The notes: generated from the letters alone by a model not told the origin. A stretch of 64,000 bases of DNA from Combretum micranthum (GCA_024138025.1 JAMXBD010002762.1:101455-165454), one strand, 5' to 3'; positions 1 to 13,175 are shown, counted from the stretch's first letter. Translations and numbers: made by a program.

Positions 1-2
1 AC

Positions 3-194
3 CTCACTTGCGAGGAACACCCAGTACGGATTTTGGATAAAAAGGTCCAAAAGCTTCGGAACAAAGAGATCAAATATGTCAAGGTCCTCTGGAGGAATCA
101 CACCCACGAGGAGGCAACTTGGGAAGCCGAGGATGAGATCCGACGCAAATATCCGAATCTTTTTGAGGAATCAGGTACGATAGTCAAGTTTTGA
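3..194 (+). CDS. Ty3/gypsy polyprotein C-terminus, chromodomain (partial, element 1)
   Basis: This is the last 63 codons of an open polyprotein frame that enters from outside the window and ends at TGA 192-194. The peptide has the pattern of the C-terminal chromodomain of plant chromoviruses: HPVRILDKKVQKLRNKEI, then a VKVLW strand, then an EEATWEAEDEIRRKYPNLF tail. The same arrangement recurs in elements D, 2 and 3 of this window. In chromoviruses this domain follows the integrase and is thought to guide integration to marked chromatin. The polypurine tract and 3' LTR follow directly, so this is the sense end of element 1. Gag, protease, RT and most of the integrase are upstream of the window. 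The Tekay lineage is my inference from the chromodomain and long LTR. Confidence 0.85.
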   Translation, partial: LTCEEHPVRILDKKVQKLRNKEIKYVKVLWRNHTHEEATWEAEDEIRRKYPNLFEESGTIVKF

Positions 195-210
195 GGACAA
201 AACTTTCTTT

Positions 211-222
211 AAGGAGGGTAGG
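211..222 (+). other. Polypurine tract of element 1
   Basis: The purine run AAGGAGGGTAGG lies immediately before the LTR start TGTAAGCCCC. It would prime plus-strand DNA synthesis during reverse transcription. Its position between the polyprotein stop and the LTR fixes the element's orientation as forward. Confidence 0.75.
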
Positions 223-223
223 T

Positions 224-3200
224 TGTAAGCCCCTAGATTTTTCGATAATATTAGCAAACCCTAAGAACCGGAAATTGAAACGAAACCATAAAATTAACCT
301 AGTTCTATGATTAGTCTAGTGAATCTAGATCCGGCAATCCCGTGTTCTTAAACCCTAGAAAACGAAATTGAATAATTGTGGAAAACGGTTCGTAATAACA
401 TAGGGAAGCCTAAAAATATCAGATTGAATTTTTCTAGTGTCCTTCGGATCCGATCGGGATCAGTTTTCGAAAACCGTGCCCCGGAGCACCGGATAGCAAA
501 AATATTCCGACAACACCAATAGATTCGTAAAAATATAAGGTTTTCAAAAATATCAGTTTTAGAATTTTTCGGTATCTAAAAATAACAGATATAGGCCTTT
601 TACGCGTATTTTCTTTACTACCGGTATTTTAATTGTCTAGTCTACTATTCATAGTACTTTTCTACTATTCATTACTATTCACCTATCTCTACTTTTTCTT
701 ACACTCTATTCTTACACTCTACCATACCTATACCTTACAATTTACCTTCCCCATACAACTTTAATCACATCACACTTTACACATTACTTCTTTTTATTAC
801 AAAACAACAAAAATTAATCAATTTTTCTCTTCCCCCTAAGCTCTTGCCCCACTCTCTCTCCTCTTCTCAATTTTTTTCTTTTCCAATTTATTTTATTACA
901 TCTAATTTCCACTCCAAAAATCTATAAATACCCCCTTCCTCTTCCATTCTTTCACACAACAAAAATTCATACTAAAACTCTCCAAAATCACTCCACAAAA
1001 TTCCTCTCCCAACATCTCTCTCAAGTTCTCTCTTTTCTTTAGAAAATCCATTCCCACATAATACTACAACCCATTCTTTTCTTCTTCAACCAACACATAA
1101 ACTTTAGGTAAAATTCTTTATTACTCATCATGTTCATATAACTTAACATGAGTTTAGTGTATGTTTCTTAGGCTCATTGAGTTAAAGAAGCAACAATTTA
1201 TTCATGTTTTGTTTTTGTTCATGTTCTTATTTTCTTTATGTTACTATTATGTTGATATTGTTATTATTTGTATTATCCTATATTATATATATATGTTTAT
1301 TTAGAGCATATAAGCTCACTTGTTATTTATTTATTTTCAAGTCTTGCAATTTATTTAATTTCAAGTTGTTCTTAAGACTAGTCTTTCTAGTCTTAGACTT
1401 GTCCATATCAAGTCAAAACAATTTTATTTCCTTGCTTTTCTTTTCTTTTAAGGACTAGTCTATTCTTAGTCCCGGGATTCCTTGATGAAGCTAAGGTTCC
1501 CAATACTTGACTTTACTTTTATGCTCTTATTTATTTTAATTATGTTGTTTTTATATTTTTCATGGTTACATATTCTCATTCATGCATGAATATGTTGTTA
1601 TTGTCTCAATCATAATAGAAATGAGCTTTCTTAAAATAAGAATAAGAACTCTTTTTAAAATAAATTTTGTCACATAAGAAGTTATTTTCCTTAAAGGTTT
1701 GAAATTTATATTCTTCTAAAGTTAGATAAGCTAGCTCAAGTTTTAGTAATAATATGTGGTTTTCACCAAGAAATACATAAAGTAAAGTTATTATAAAATC
1801 TCTTTTCAAAGAAATAAGAAAGTTTCTTTAGACCTAAACAAAGGATTTCTTAAATTCAATTGTCAAAGTTTTCCAACACTAAAGTCTAAGATAAGTTTTT
1901 CCAAAATTTACTTATATGATGATTTCTTTTAAAAGTGGATATAACTATGAAATAGTTAGAAAAACTATATGTTTCCAAACCACTAGAAATAAATTTATGA
2001 AAATCTTGAAAGATTAAAATTACTTTTGAAGATTAATAACTAAGAAATGGAGTTAAAAGGAAGAAATATCCTTTATAATAATTTAGGAAATTTTCAAAGT
2101 AAAACTAACTCCTTTTCAAGTCTTAAGCTTATCTCACTTTCAAGACATGTGTCTTACAAAACCATTGTTGAGACAACACCAAATTCATGCATATAGTTTG
2201 AGTTTATACATATATATACATAAATTCAAGGGATTTTTCAACCATACAATATATCTATATTTTTGTACAAAAGCCCTTGAGTGAAGTAAAGTTTGAAAAC
2301 TCTAGTTTTGAAGTTTGAAAAATTCGTATCAAATCTGTACGTTCTATTCCGAGACCCAAATAACTTCTTTTGATGAAATAACCTTAGAAATAGATAGATC
2401 TTTTCGAGTAGGTAGAAATCGGTATATAATATGCGGAATTCCGAGTTAAAATGAGCAAGTTATGGCCATTTTAAATTGGAATTTCCATTCCATACGATTT
2501 TACAAATTCTTTAAGATAGAAGTATAGACTTGAATAGATCTTGGATGAAATACTCATGTTGGGTATTTCTTTTGTTTAGGTGTCGAGGATCACGATCTTG
2601 TCTTCCCCGAGGATTACTTCGACTCCTAGAGCGCTATGGACGAGTGAGTTTCCTTTACGCTTATGTATTCGCGCATGTGCTTGTAGAATAGAGCACTAGA
2701 GTTAGGAAAAGATAAAATTGATATGCATGTGGGATATTATGGGAATTATGTATGTGATTCATTGTGTGCGATCAATGAACGATAAGTATATCGGAACCCG
2801 ATTTGTGATTGATATAAATGTTTCCATGTATGTATTGTTATGTGTGCAAATATTGTTTGATCGCTTTAAATGATTTAATGCCATATTGAAATCCCCATAT
2901 AATAAATTGCTCATGCATATCACTTAGAATATCATTTCGAAGTTTTGCTACTACTCCTCAGCGTGGGACCGGAAAGGTAAGCTGCCTAGCTACATCTTGA
3001 GGGTTAGGACGTACGGGGAATACGGCCTCAAGGTGTAGCCGAGCCGGATCGATCGCTTTGGGCATGGAAGGCCCGGGGACTAGTAGTACGGTTCGTTGGA
3101 ACCCCAAGACGCGCGCAAACTTGAGGAGGTTGTTCGGGACCCAGTTCAAAGCATTCCCTAACCACCGATGGAGGGGTAAATCCATCAAACATACGAAACC

Positions 3201-3743
3201 GGATAGTCGTATGTAATGTTTGATCATATGGTTGTTGCATTCATATGCTTGATTAATAAACTTGTTTGATTGTTGTTATGAGTACTATTGCGTAAGGAAT
3301 ATCTCACTAAGCTAGTCATGCTTATACTCCTATAGACTTTTGATATTGCAGGATTATCTTTTGCACCCGAGACCACCTTGATTTCCCGGGTAGAATCCTT
3401 ATTTTGAGAAGCTTTTGGAGGCAATCTATTTTGAAGTTATAGAGTAGATTTCTTCTAAAATCTTCTAGCTTTAGTTATGTTATTTAGAACCATGTTATTA
3501 TGAATTATCGGGGGAATGCCCCTTAGAAGCTGTAAGACTTTTATTTCAATGAAATATATTAAGTGTTATTTTGCATGTTCCGCTGCCAATGTCTTAAAAT
3601 GCATTACTCCACCGGTCTCCCTTTGTTGTGAATGTACGCCTTGTACCGATATGGAAGCTTTCGAGTGACTGAGGTAGTCATTCTTAAGTTTTAATATTGC
3701 GTACGGCGGGCTGTCACGTTTAGGGTACCGCTGGGGCGTGACA
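224..3743 (+). mobile_element. 3' LTR of element 1 (family A, 3520 bp)
   Basis: The LTR starts TGTAAGCCCC directly after the polypurine tract and ends GGGGCGTGACA, giving TG...CA termini. It holds a TATA box (922-929) followed by a pyrimidine- and A-rich leader. A splice-donor-like GTAAAA at 1108 and an acceptor-like TATTGCAG ending at 3351 suggest a leader intron. AATGAAATATATT near 3549 is polyadenylation-like. Reverse-strand relatives occur at 3744-4714, 6452-11550, 42977-44990 and 52608-55167. The flank after the LTR (AACTA) belongs to a family B LTR, so element 1 is inserted in that LTR. The matching upstream target duplication is outside the window. No protein is encoded; short open stretches inside are incidental. 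Confidence 0.85.
922..929 (+). promoter_or_regulatory. TATA box of the element 1 LTR
   Basis: CTATAAAT sits about 700 bp into the LTR and is followed by a C/T- and A-rich stretch typical of a plant retrotransposon leader. Transcription would begin near 955. Equivalent boxes with a similar downstream sequence occur in the other LTRs of the window. Confidence 0.7.
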
Positions 3744-4714
3744 AACTACACTTCAAATATCAATTCATCAAAAGATTTCACTACATAAAACTATTACAAA
3801 GCAATTCAGAAAACCTAGCTAATATTTTCAAGAATTCTTATTTCATGTGGAATCCCGAAGTCATACTTGGCTTCAACCATCTCGGTCCCCAAGTAGCATT
3901 CTTGAGTTAACCTATTTAACCAAACATCTATTGGGATATAAGCTACACTAGCTTAGTGAGAATTCCCTTAATTCCGTACCATAACAAGCGAGTTATAAAT
4001 CATCCATATGCTATGCATGAACAAACACATGAGCAGACAATTATGTATGGATATCCAGAACCGATACACATAATGGATTTATGCCCTCCGTATCTTGGGT
4101 TAGGGATGGTATTGAAAGTCTACACCACTACTACTAGTCCTCGAGCCCCCCAGGCTCATAGCACTCGACTCGGCTAGGCTCACACATGGAATGCATCCCC
4201 GGTGAGCCTTTAGTTCCCTATGAATGAGCTTTTCGAGTCTCATTATCCAAACGAGTCCTCGGACCATACCGATCGACCTGCATAGGAGTAGCACGCTACT
4301 AAATGCAACATGTCTGATGCGATGCATGGCCAATTTAATTTTTTCTTAGGTCAAATCATTCATACATTCTTTAGAGTGACCAACCAATATCATACACATA
4401 AACAGAAATAATATGAACAGTGCAGTTATCCAATCGAATCGTGGTTTCGATATGTTTTAATATTCTTTGGCATACATACATCACAGTCTCATCATTTATC
4501 CCATCCCCATTTATATCGATTTTTATCTTGTTCTTATAATTCTAATGCAACTAGCTACAAGCACAAACAAGGTAACAAAATAAGAGGAAAACTCACTCGG
4601 CCATTGGATCACTGGTCTTTTAATTAAAGTAATCTGGTGGTAGGGAATCGTCGATTTCGGGATCACCTAAAAAGGAAGAAATACTCTAATAAGTATTTCA
4701 AACTAATCCAAACT
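3744..4714 (-). mobile_element. Reverse LTR fragment, family B, copy 1
   Basis: The stretch closely matches 6720-7675 in the same orientation, for example the shared phrases TAAGCTACACTAGCTTAGTG and TATGCATGAACAAACACATG. It is the rightward continuation of an LTR cut by element 1: the expected terminus seen at 6452 is missing here because element 1 lies to the left. Similarity stops near 4714, where a different sequence begins. It is non-coding. Confidence 0.75.
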
Positions 4715-4722
4715 ATTTATAC

Positions 4723-6426
4723 TGTAATCCCCAAAATTTTATGTAATCTAATTACAACAAATACTAAAAATGTAATATCGAAATATATAGAATATTTGAA
4801 ACAAGTAGCAAAATCACTCCAAAATTTTTCTCAATTTAAATATATCAAAGTATGAATGAATTTGATTGTAGTTAGAAAGATTAGAATCTCTACCAATAAA
4901 AAATTTTCTTTGAAAATACAAATTGAACTTCTATGATCTTAAATAATTTAAAACGACGATAAACCAATCGTTAATATAAATTACTGAATTCTTTTTCCTG
5001 AAGCTCAATACTTAGAAAATAAATCCTACATTTAACATAATAGTACTCAAACCATTTTTAATCCGTTAACAATATTAAGTAGCACTAGATAAAAATATAT
5101 TGTTATTAACAAATTAGCATAAATAACTCCTATACTGTAAAACATAATACTTGGTAAAATGATCAATAGTCTAATAAGAAATTATAGTTAACCTTAATTA
5201 TAAATCACAATAACAGATGATTAATTTTTGGAACTTATAAGATATGAAATTATAGACTAAAGACAAATCATTAGAATTACAAAAGATACGATAAGATCAC
5301 AAATAGGTCGATATCTAAGAATCTAGATCTTAAACAAATATTTAAATTACACTAATACTCTAATTAAAAGATTTACAGATTTTAAAAATTAAAATCCTAA
5401 ATTATCAACGTAACCTTTAATAATTTTCTTAACTAGAAAATGAACAAATTGGCAAATGTGAAACTAATATCAAATATATGATTCAACAAAAATCTTACAA
5501 TAAACCTATGAGTTGTAATAAACTCATTCATAGCTTGAAAAACCCGAATAAATATTTCTTTGACTTTAATAAATACCAAAAAATGAGATTTCGTGTCTTG
5601 AACTGATAATTTAAGATATAATTAGAAGTAGCTCTAAATTTCAAAACCGATAAGATACAGTTTATTAATTGAGCTTATCGGTATAAAACAATAATTCAAA
5701 AAGGAATTATTAAGACTATAAATACATAATAGATACTAATACCGAACAATAATTATCAATCTAGATCTAAAAAAAAAAATTTCAAACCCGCTGTTATATT
5801 TGTTAGAACATTCTGAATTTATTAAGACTTAGTTCCTAGATTAATTTATTGAACTTGAAAAGTGTAATTTTTGTAAGTTAAAATACTAAAAATAATTAAT
5901 TGTATAAACCCAAAACCAAAAAAAAAAATTGTACGAACAAAACAACTTAGAGTTTCGTAGTAAACTTAGGAAAATTTTATTTCGATAAAACTTGTCCTTA
6001 ACGGTTATTATATATGTTTATAAATTAATATTGGTTAAAATATTATAGTTAACCATTAATCAAATAATAAATAAATCAAATATATATATATATATTAAAA
6101 AAAGCAGAGCCGTAGGAATTGAATTTCACGCTGAAATTGCAAACTAAGATGAAAAGAGAAGCTAGCTATAGAATTTCAAACGAACAGAGGACACGGGCAG
6201 AATTTTGCTTCACAACGGACAATCTTCATCCTGGAAACCGCTGCAGTCAACTCACGCACGAAACAGAGGAATCGGCTGAAGTTTCCATGCATCACGCGCA
6301 CAGTAGAGAGCAGTGTTATTTACGTTGGAATTGTTTCACGGAAAAGAAGAAATAGGTGTAAGATTTGTCACGGTGCAATTTGGGAAATTTTGGCTGTAGA
6401 ATTGTAGTCTACGTCCAGCAATTACA
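4723..6426 (+). other. AT-rich unassigned segment, possible 1.7-kb LTR
   Basis: About 1.7 kb of very AT-rich DNA separates two family B copies. It begins TGTAATCCCC and a candidate end at 6426 reads ATTACA, giving a short TGTAAT/ATTACA inverted terminus like an LTR. The flanks TATAC and TAATC do not form a target duplication, so the call is weak. A (TA)n tract near 6079-6096 is followed by a less AT-rich part with a 78-codon open stretch (6119-6355) that has no recognisable domain and is probably chance. Confidence 0.3.
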
Positions 6427-6451
6427 TAATCACGTCCACCAAATTAAATTC

Positions 6452-9400
6452 TATCACGCCCCGAAGGGTATCCTAAATGTGGCAGTCTGCCGTACATAAT
6501 ATTAAAGCCTAGGAATGACCACCTCAGTCATCCGAAGGCTTCCATACTATGTATAAGGCATCTAACACATAGAGGAGACACATTGGAGAGATACATTTTA
6601 TATTGATACACTTGAGTAACAATGTAAAGGAAATATAATTTACTATACTTCAGATACAAATCACTATGCTTCATATACGAATCACTATACTTCAAAATAC
6701 AAATCATTAACCCTCAATTACATTCATCCACAGACTTCCCTACATAAACTATTACAAGGCAATCATAAAATATAGCCAATAACTTTAATCATTCTTATTC
6801 CTTGTCGGAATCCCGAAGTTATTTTCGGCTTCAACCATCATGGTCCCCACTTAGCATTCTTGAGATAACCTATTCATTCAAACATCTATTGGGATATAAG
6901 CTACACTAGCTTAGTGAGAATTCCCTTAATTCTGTACCATAACAATCAAGTTATAATCAACCATATGCTATGCATGAACAAACACATGAGCAAACAATTA
7001 TGTATGGATATCCGAAACTCACACACAGAACGGATTTATGCCCTCCGTATCTTGGGTTAGGAATGGTATTGAAGTCTACACCATCGCTGCTAGTCCCCAA
7101 GCCTTCGGCTCATAACACTTGACTCGGCTAGGCTCATTCATGGAATGCATCCACATGCGCCTTAGTACCCATGAATGAGCTCTGATACCGGCCTCGTTAT
7201 CCAAACAAGCAATCCGCAGACCATACCGATCGACCTGCGTAGGAGTAACACGCTACCAAATGCAATATGTCCGATACGATGCATGACCAATTTAATTTTT
7301 TGCTTAGTTCAAAATGTTCATATATTCTTTAGAGTGACCAACCAATATCATATATATAACAGAAATAATATAAATAGTGTAGTTATTTAATCAAATCGTG
7401 GTTTCGATATGCTTTAATATTCTTTGGCATACATTCATCATAGTTTCATCATATATCCCATCCCTATTCATATCAAATTTTTATCTTGTCCCTATACTTC
7501 TAATGCAACTAGCTACAAGCACAAACAAGGTAACAAAATAAGAAGAAGACTCACTCGACCATTGGATCACCGGTCTTTTAGTAAAAGTAATCCAGTGGTA
7601 GGGAATCGTCGAATTCAGGATCACCTAAAAAGGAAGAAATCCTCTAATAAGTATTTCAACTCAAACTAATCCAAACGATCTTCTACAAACTATCAAATTC
7701 GTAATTCTTGTCCTATGCGGGAATTCCAATTTAAGATGGACATACTTGGTCATTTTAACTCGGAATTTCGTGAATTATATATCGATTTCTATCTACTTCG
7801 AAAGATCTATCTATTTCTAATATTATATTTAACTTTTGAAAACTTTGAAGCTTCGAAAAGGTCTAATAAGTAGCAATTTCCAATTCCAAAAAATAGTTTT
7901 GTAAATGTTTGAAATGTTCCTACTATATAGATTAGCTATACATGCAATATGAATGATTTCCTAACATGAATGGCAGAAGATGAGCTTAATGTATGCATGA
8001 TCTTGATGATTTTTGCTAAAAGAAAATGTTATAACTTTTTATTTTGCAAGACCATAATAATAACTACTTAGGAAAAATCTAGTTTTCTAATTTTGATCAT
8101 TTCCATTTGTTTTGGATTTATTTCTTAAGAAAATATAATTATTTTTGTTAAAATTGAGTCTTCATTATATCTATTACTTATGACCTTCATTTCTACATAA
8201 AAATTTCCATTTTACACTTTGTGAACATGTTTTTAAGTAGGGTTGATTCCAACATCCGAATTTTGTAAAAATTAGTTTCTGAGTGATTCCTTTAAGTAAA
8301 AATCATTTGATATTTAGAAAATTAGGGCTCAACCATACATAACCACTAGGGACTTTATTTTTACATAAAAATTTGCATTTTACACTTTGTAAATATGTTT
8401 TCAAATAGGATTTACTCAAAAATCCGAAAGTTAGAAAATCCACTTTTGAATGATTTCTTTGAGAAAACTTGTATAATGCATTAAATTTAAGACTTATGGT
8501 ACCTATTACTTAAGGACTCCATTCATTACATAGAACTTTCATTTTGAGCTTGGATAGTAGGTGTTCTTATGGCCTTCATTCAAAATTACGAATTTCACAA
8601 ATTGACTACTAACTCAAAATTTCCCATCTTGATTCTATTTCTTGTTTAATACATTAATTTCATCAAAACTCATTCCAACTTGTAAAAATCACTACTTAAT
8701 GATACCTATTACCTATTCCCTTCATTTCTCACATAAAACATGAGTTTTAAAGTTGATAAATGGGTTTTCAAAATTGATCTTGGTTGAGATCCGAATTTAC
8801 AAAATTTATTTTTTGTCATATCTTTTGATAAAATCTATCTAAGATTATGAAAATCCATTCCTTACATATCCTATCTTAAGAGCCCTTCATATCTTGAATA
8901 AAAACTTCATTTTTGAGTTGGAAACCATGTTTTTAAAATATGCCTTGGCCAAAATCCGAAAGTGAGATTTTTATTTTGAAAATCACCTTTAATTCTTGCA
9001 AAAAGAAGTCTTGATGATATACATATATTAAGCCTTCATTATCTTAAGTAAAAATTACATTTTGACACTCGGAATGTGGTTTTTAAATAGGGGTCTTGCC
9101 AAAATACGAATTTCACTATTTTTGTTCAAGTTCAAATCTAAGATCTATACATAATATGAACATGAATATAAAAGAAATGCATGGTAGTAAACTATAAACT
9201 CATAGATCTAAACTTTACTCATCAAAATCTTTCATTTATGTTATCTATATCCTAAGCCCTTCATTTTAAATGAAAAATACACATTTTGAAGTTGAAAAAC
9301 AACTTTTCTAAATATGGTTCCATTTTCATCCGAATTTTCAAAAATGATTTTTGTTGAAAATAAAATAGATCTTGAGTTTTCTAAAAAATTCCTACTATCA

Positions 9401-11550
9401 TCATGCCACTACAAGTTGTTCATGAACATAAAATAAAAGTCTAATGCCTTTAATGAACTCAAAACACTAGATCTGGTTTACTACACTAGTTTTAGATGCA
9501 TGAACACTAAGATGGTTATGTGAATGATGGATATATGCATAAATCATAAAAAATAACAAAAATACTAACTTTAATAACAAGATCTAAGGCATAAACAAAA
9601 ATCAAAGCTATAAAAAGCTAGATCTATAAAATATAACTACTTTAAACAAGAAAATAATAATGCAAGAGATTAATCATAGAGAAAAGGAGTGTTTCATTTT
9701 TGGCATCATCATCCTAAGCTTTTAAGCTTATGGAAGGTCATTTAATGCATAAAATCATTATACTTTCCTATATGACCTATGGAAGCTTTGAGAAGAAGAT
9801 TTGCTTAAAAATCTTCAAGAAATATGGGTGGGAGCTAATAAAAGAATTGGGGCAGCTTGTATTCTTGAAGAAACAAGAAGAAAATGAAGAAGAAAAGAGA
9901 GGAAAGAGAGAGAGAAAAATCTAAGGAATGAAAGAGGGTAAATGGAGTAAATGAAAGAGAGAGAGAAAATAAGTGTATTAATGAATGAAAGAGAGAAAAA
10001 AATAAAACAAGGGCAGCCAAAGATGGAGCATGCTGCATGTGAAAGAGGAGAGGAGAGAGGGGGAAATTGTTTGAAATTTGACTTAAAATTGAATTGTGTA
10101 ATAAATGTATAATGTAGCTTCTTTAAGAAGAAGTAGAATATATTTATCTTAGTCAAAATAGGAGTAATTAAAGGACAATGGCAGCCATAAAGAAGGAAAA
10201 ATCTGCCATGAAGTGTGGGACAAAGTGTAGAAAGATTGAAGTGAAAAGGAAGTGATATGTGTAAGATGTACTTGAAAGTATGAGTTGAAAGTGATATGTG
10301 TAAGGTGTACATGAAGTGTGGGACAAAGTGTAGAAGATTGAAGTGAAAAGGAAGTGATATGTGTAAAGTATACTTGAAAGTATGAGTTGTAAAAGTATTT
10401 TCTTAATAAAATGAAATAAAATTAGAAAATTTATTCCAAATATTTGTAGCAGATTTTCATAATTAAAATTAAATAATTATTTGAATTATTTTAGTATTTT
10501 AACAAATATGTTATCGGTATGATCAAAATACACGAATATGGGTTATAAATGATATTTTTATAACCAGAAAAATTATAAAATTTATTTTATGAAAATATAA
10601 ATATTTTTAAAATATTTTTCAATTATTAAATTAATTTATTTTATTTTTAGTATCGGATCTTAAACAGAATCTGATCCCGTATAAGCCCGAACGAACTAAA
10701 TTTTAGAAAAACAAAATTTTCTATATTATATAAAATATTTATCTAAAAATATAACGCTTTATAAGAATAATAAAATCGTATAATGAAATAGAAGTCAATA
10801 GTACAAAAGACTAATTAATTACCAAGAGTAATGGAAATATAATAAAAAGGTTATAATTGTTACTTTTATAACCCAAAAAATTATATAACTGATATATTTG
10901 GAAATCTTATGAAATTACGAGTCTAACGGTACTAATGGTATATTTTTGATATCTTGAGTCCCAGGACACGCTTTTCAAAGTCTGTATCCGAACGGGTTCG
11001 AAATAGGTCAAAAATTTACCAATCTAATATTTTTAAACAAACTTATATTACTACGAGCTATTCTACACACTTAAATTACACCTCAGCCTCTAGGGTTAAG
11101 GGCGCTAGATTGTTGGACTTAAGCTATTGTATTTCGGTTAGAGTTTCCAGGTGATTTTTCCGGTTTAGATCTTTGCCAATTTGGAAACTGATATTTTATG
11201 TTTATACAATATATTTGATTTGAGAAATTTATCTTAAATTTTATTTTATAAGTATTTAATATCTTTTAACGTTTTCAGAATTTTTGAATTGAGTTTTATT
11301 TCTAAAGGTTAATCATTATTTACTTTTTAATAATTTGTTTTTGGGCTTTATATCACCCGATTTTATAAGTCGGAGTTACGTATGGAATTTATTGTACGGA
11401 GTGGTTTTGGAATTGAAGACTGTTGAGTTTTTATTTTATTTTTTAGGAGTTTCATTTTCTCAAGATTAAGAAATTGCTGGATTCATTCGTGATTTAGGAC
11501 TTGTCGAAATTCGGTTTTAATTTGGAGTGATTTTTAGGGTTAATTTTCAA
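6452..11550 (-). mobile_element. Reverse LTR, family B, copy 2 (about 5.1 kb)
   Basis: The left end TATCACGCCCCGAAGGGTA is the complement of an LTR 3' terminus and aligns with the complement of element 1's LTR end, with one change in the terminal TG. The right part (10900-11540) aligns with the U3 of the reverse family A LTR at 44100-44900. The usual TTACA end is absent, so the LTR is cut near 11550, where a different element's RNase H/integrase begins. The pyrimidine-rich leader on the minus strand lies at about 9800-10300. The middle (8150-9400) is a diverged tandem repeat. It is non-coding; the 165-codon open stretch at 9815-10312 is low complexity. Confidence 0.75.
8150..9400 (-). repeat. 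Diverged tandem repeat of about 175 bp inside the family B LTR
   Basis: A recurring block consists of CCTTCATTT-like sequence, a CATTTTACACTTTGTAAACATG-like core, ATCCGAATTT and AAAATT. Cores start near 8209, 8370, 8540, 8730, 8909, 9058 and 9275, a spacing of roughly 150-220 bp. The same series recurs at about 53100-54400 in another family B copy. Confidence 0.6.
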
Positions 11551-11552
11551 CG

Positions 11553-12974
11553 TTCACCTTGGAATTTAAAACGGATCAGTCAGATGATCAGAGTATATTG
11601 GAGATCAAAAGAAGAATAGAAATGGGACGAGCACCAGAATTTTATATTGATGATGAAGGTATTTTACGGTACAAAGGAAGGTTATGTGCCAATCCAAGGA
11701 GACTTAAAGAAAGAACTGCTAAAGGAAGCACACTATTCTAGTTATTCCATACATCCGGGAGGGAACAAGATGTACCAAGACTTGAAAAAGTTGTATTGGT
11801 GGAATAACATGAAAAAGGAAATTGCAGAATACGTCTCTAAGTGTCCCACGTGTCAAATGATAAATATCGAACACCGGAGACCGGCAGGAGAGTTGAAACC
11901 GTTGCCAATACCACAGTGGAAGTGGAACACATCACGATGGATTTCGTTTCCACTTTACCCAAGACGAAAGAGAAGTTTGATTCGATTTGGGTTATTATGG
12001 ATCGTCTCACGAAAGCAGCTCATTTTATACCTTCAAGAGGGTATAAGTTGGAACGGTTAGCTTAGTTGTACATCAATGAAATTGTGAGATTGCATGGAGT
12101 GCCGGTATCCATTACATCAAACCGAGACACGAGATTTGTTGGAAGATTTTGGAAGAGTCTACATCAGGCATTGGAAACGAAAGTGGTATTTAGTACGACT
12201 TATCACCCACAGACAGATAGTCAATCGAAAAGAACTATTCAGACCTTAGAGGACATGTTGAGGGCGTGCGTATTGGACTTTAAAGGAGCTTGGAATGAGT
12301 ATTTTCCTTTAATAGAGTTCTCATATAATAATAGCTATCAAGCTTCGATCGGAATGCCTCCATTTGAAGCGTTGTATGGGAGGAAGTGCAGATCACCTAT
12401 TCATTAGGATGAAGTAGCTAAAAGATAATTATTAGGACCCGAGTTGGTTAAGGATGCAATCGATAAAATTAGTATGATTAGACAAAGGTTACAAGCTGCT
12501 CAAAGTCGACAAAAGAGCTATGCGGATAAAAGAAGAAGACCCTTGGAATTTGAAGTGGGTGAGCATGTGTTGCCCAAAATATCACCAACAAAAGGGATTG
12601 TTAGATTTGGACTACGAGGAAAATTAAACCCTCGATATGTAGGACCATATGAAATATTAGAAAGGATAGGCGACATGGCTTACAGATTGGCCTTACCGCC
12701 TAATCTAGAAGGAGTACACAACGTGTTCCATGTATCAATGCTTAGAACGTATGTCCGAGATCCGAATGAAGTCATTGCTCTTGAGCCATTAGATGTTCAA
12801 CCAAATCTTACTACAGTGGAAAAGCCAATAAAAGTTGTTGATTCTAAGGAGAAAATTTTGAGAAACAAGGTTATTAGATATGTTCGGGTACAGTGGACAA
12901 ATCAAACAGAACGTGAAGCTACTTGGGAACTGGAGGAGGACATGAGATCCAAATATCCCGAGATATTTCAATAA
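11553..12974 (+). pseudogene. Ty3/gypsy RNase H end, integrase and chromodomain (family D, broken)
   Basis: A decayed polyprotein, cut at its 5' end inside the RNase H/integrase linker. In order: the linker (FKTDQSDDQSILEIKRR), an HHCC zinc-binding domain (11725-11865), the integrase core, the LNPRYVGPYEIL/FHVSMLR region and a chromodomain ending YPEIFQ* at 12974. The frame shifts at about 11700 and again at about 11900, with stops at 12063, 12405 and nearby. Two catalytic residues are also lost: the usual SDRD motif reads SNRD (Asn at 12120-12122), and the Glu of the usual TDGQTER motif is Lys (12228-12230). It is therefore a dead integrase. The polypurine tract and LTR follow directly. The chromodomain marks it as a chromovirus; its upstream half is lost at a junction with the family B LTR. 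Confidence 0.85.
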
Positions 12975-13007
12975 TTCAGGTAAATTTTCGAGGACGAAAA
13001 TTCTTTT

Positions 13008-13016
13008 AGGGGGAGA
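13008..13016 (+). other. Polypurine tract of element D
   Basis: AGGGGGAGA, followed by TAAA, precedes the LTR start TGTAATATAC, 33 bp after the polyprotein stop codon. It primes plus-strand synthesis in this family. Confidence 0.75.
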
Positions 13017-13175
13017 TAAATGTAATATACTAAATAATTTTAAGTCGTAAGTGTTCACAAACCACTAGATTCTAATATGCCTTTTATATTGATGTTAAAA
13101 TAGGTTAAGTTTAATCAATTTCGTGTTAGAACAATATTGGCATCAATTGAGTTATTTTCCTAATTTTTTCAATAA

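Noticed and set aside
2958..3240. Two overlapping minus-strand open stretches in the element 1 LTR
   Set aside because: They are antisense to the LTR, lie in its GC-richer U5-side part, and have no recognisable domain.
6119..6355. 78-codon open stretch with more normal composition than its surroundings
   Set aside because: No domain, no second copy to test conservation, and a length expected by chance in a less AT-rich patch.
9815..10312. 165-codon minus-strand open stretch rich in Phe, Ser, Leu and His
   Set aside because: It is the translation of a pyrimidine-rich LTR leader, low in complexity, with no domain, and it is not kept in the other family B copy at 54700-55150.
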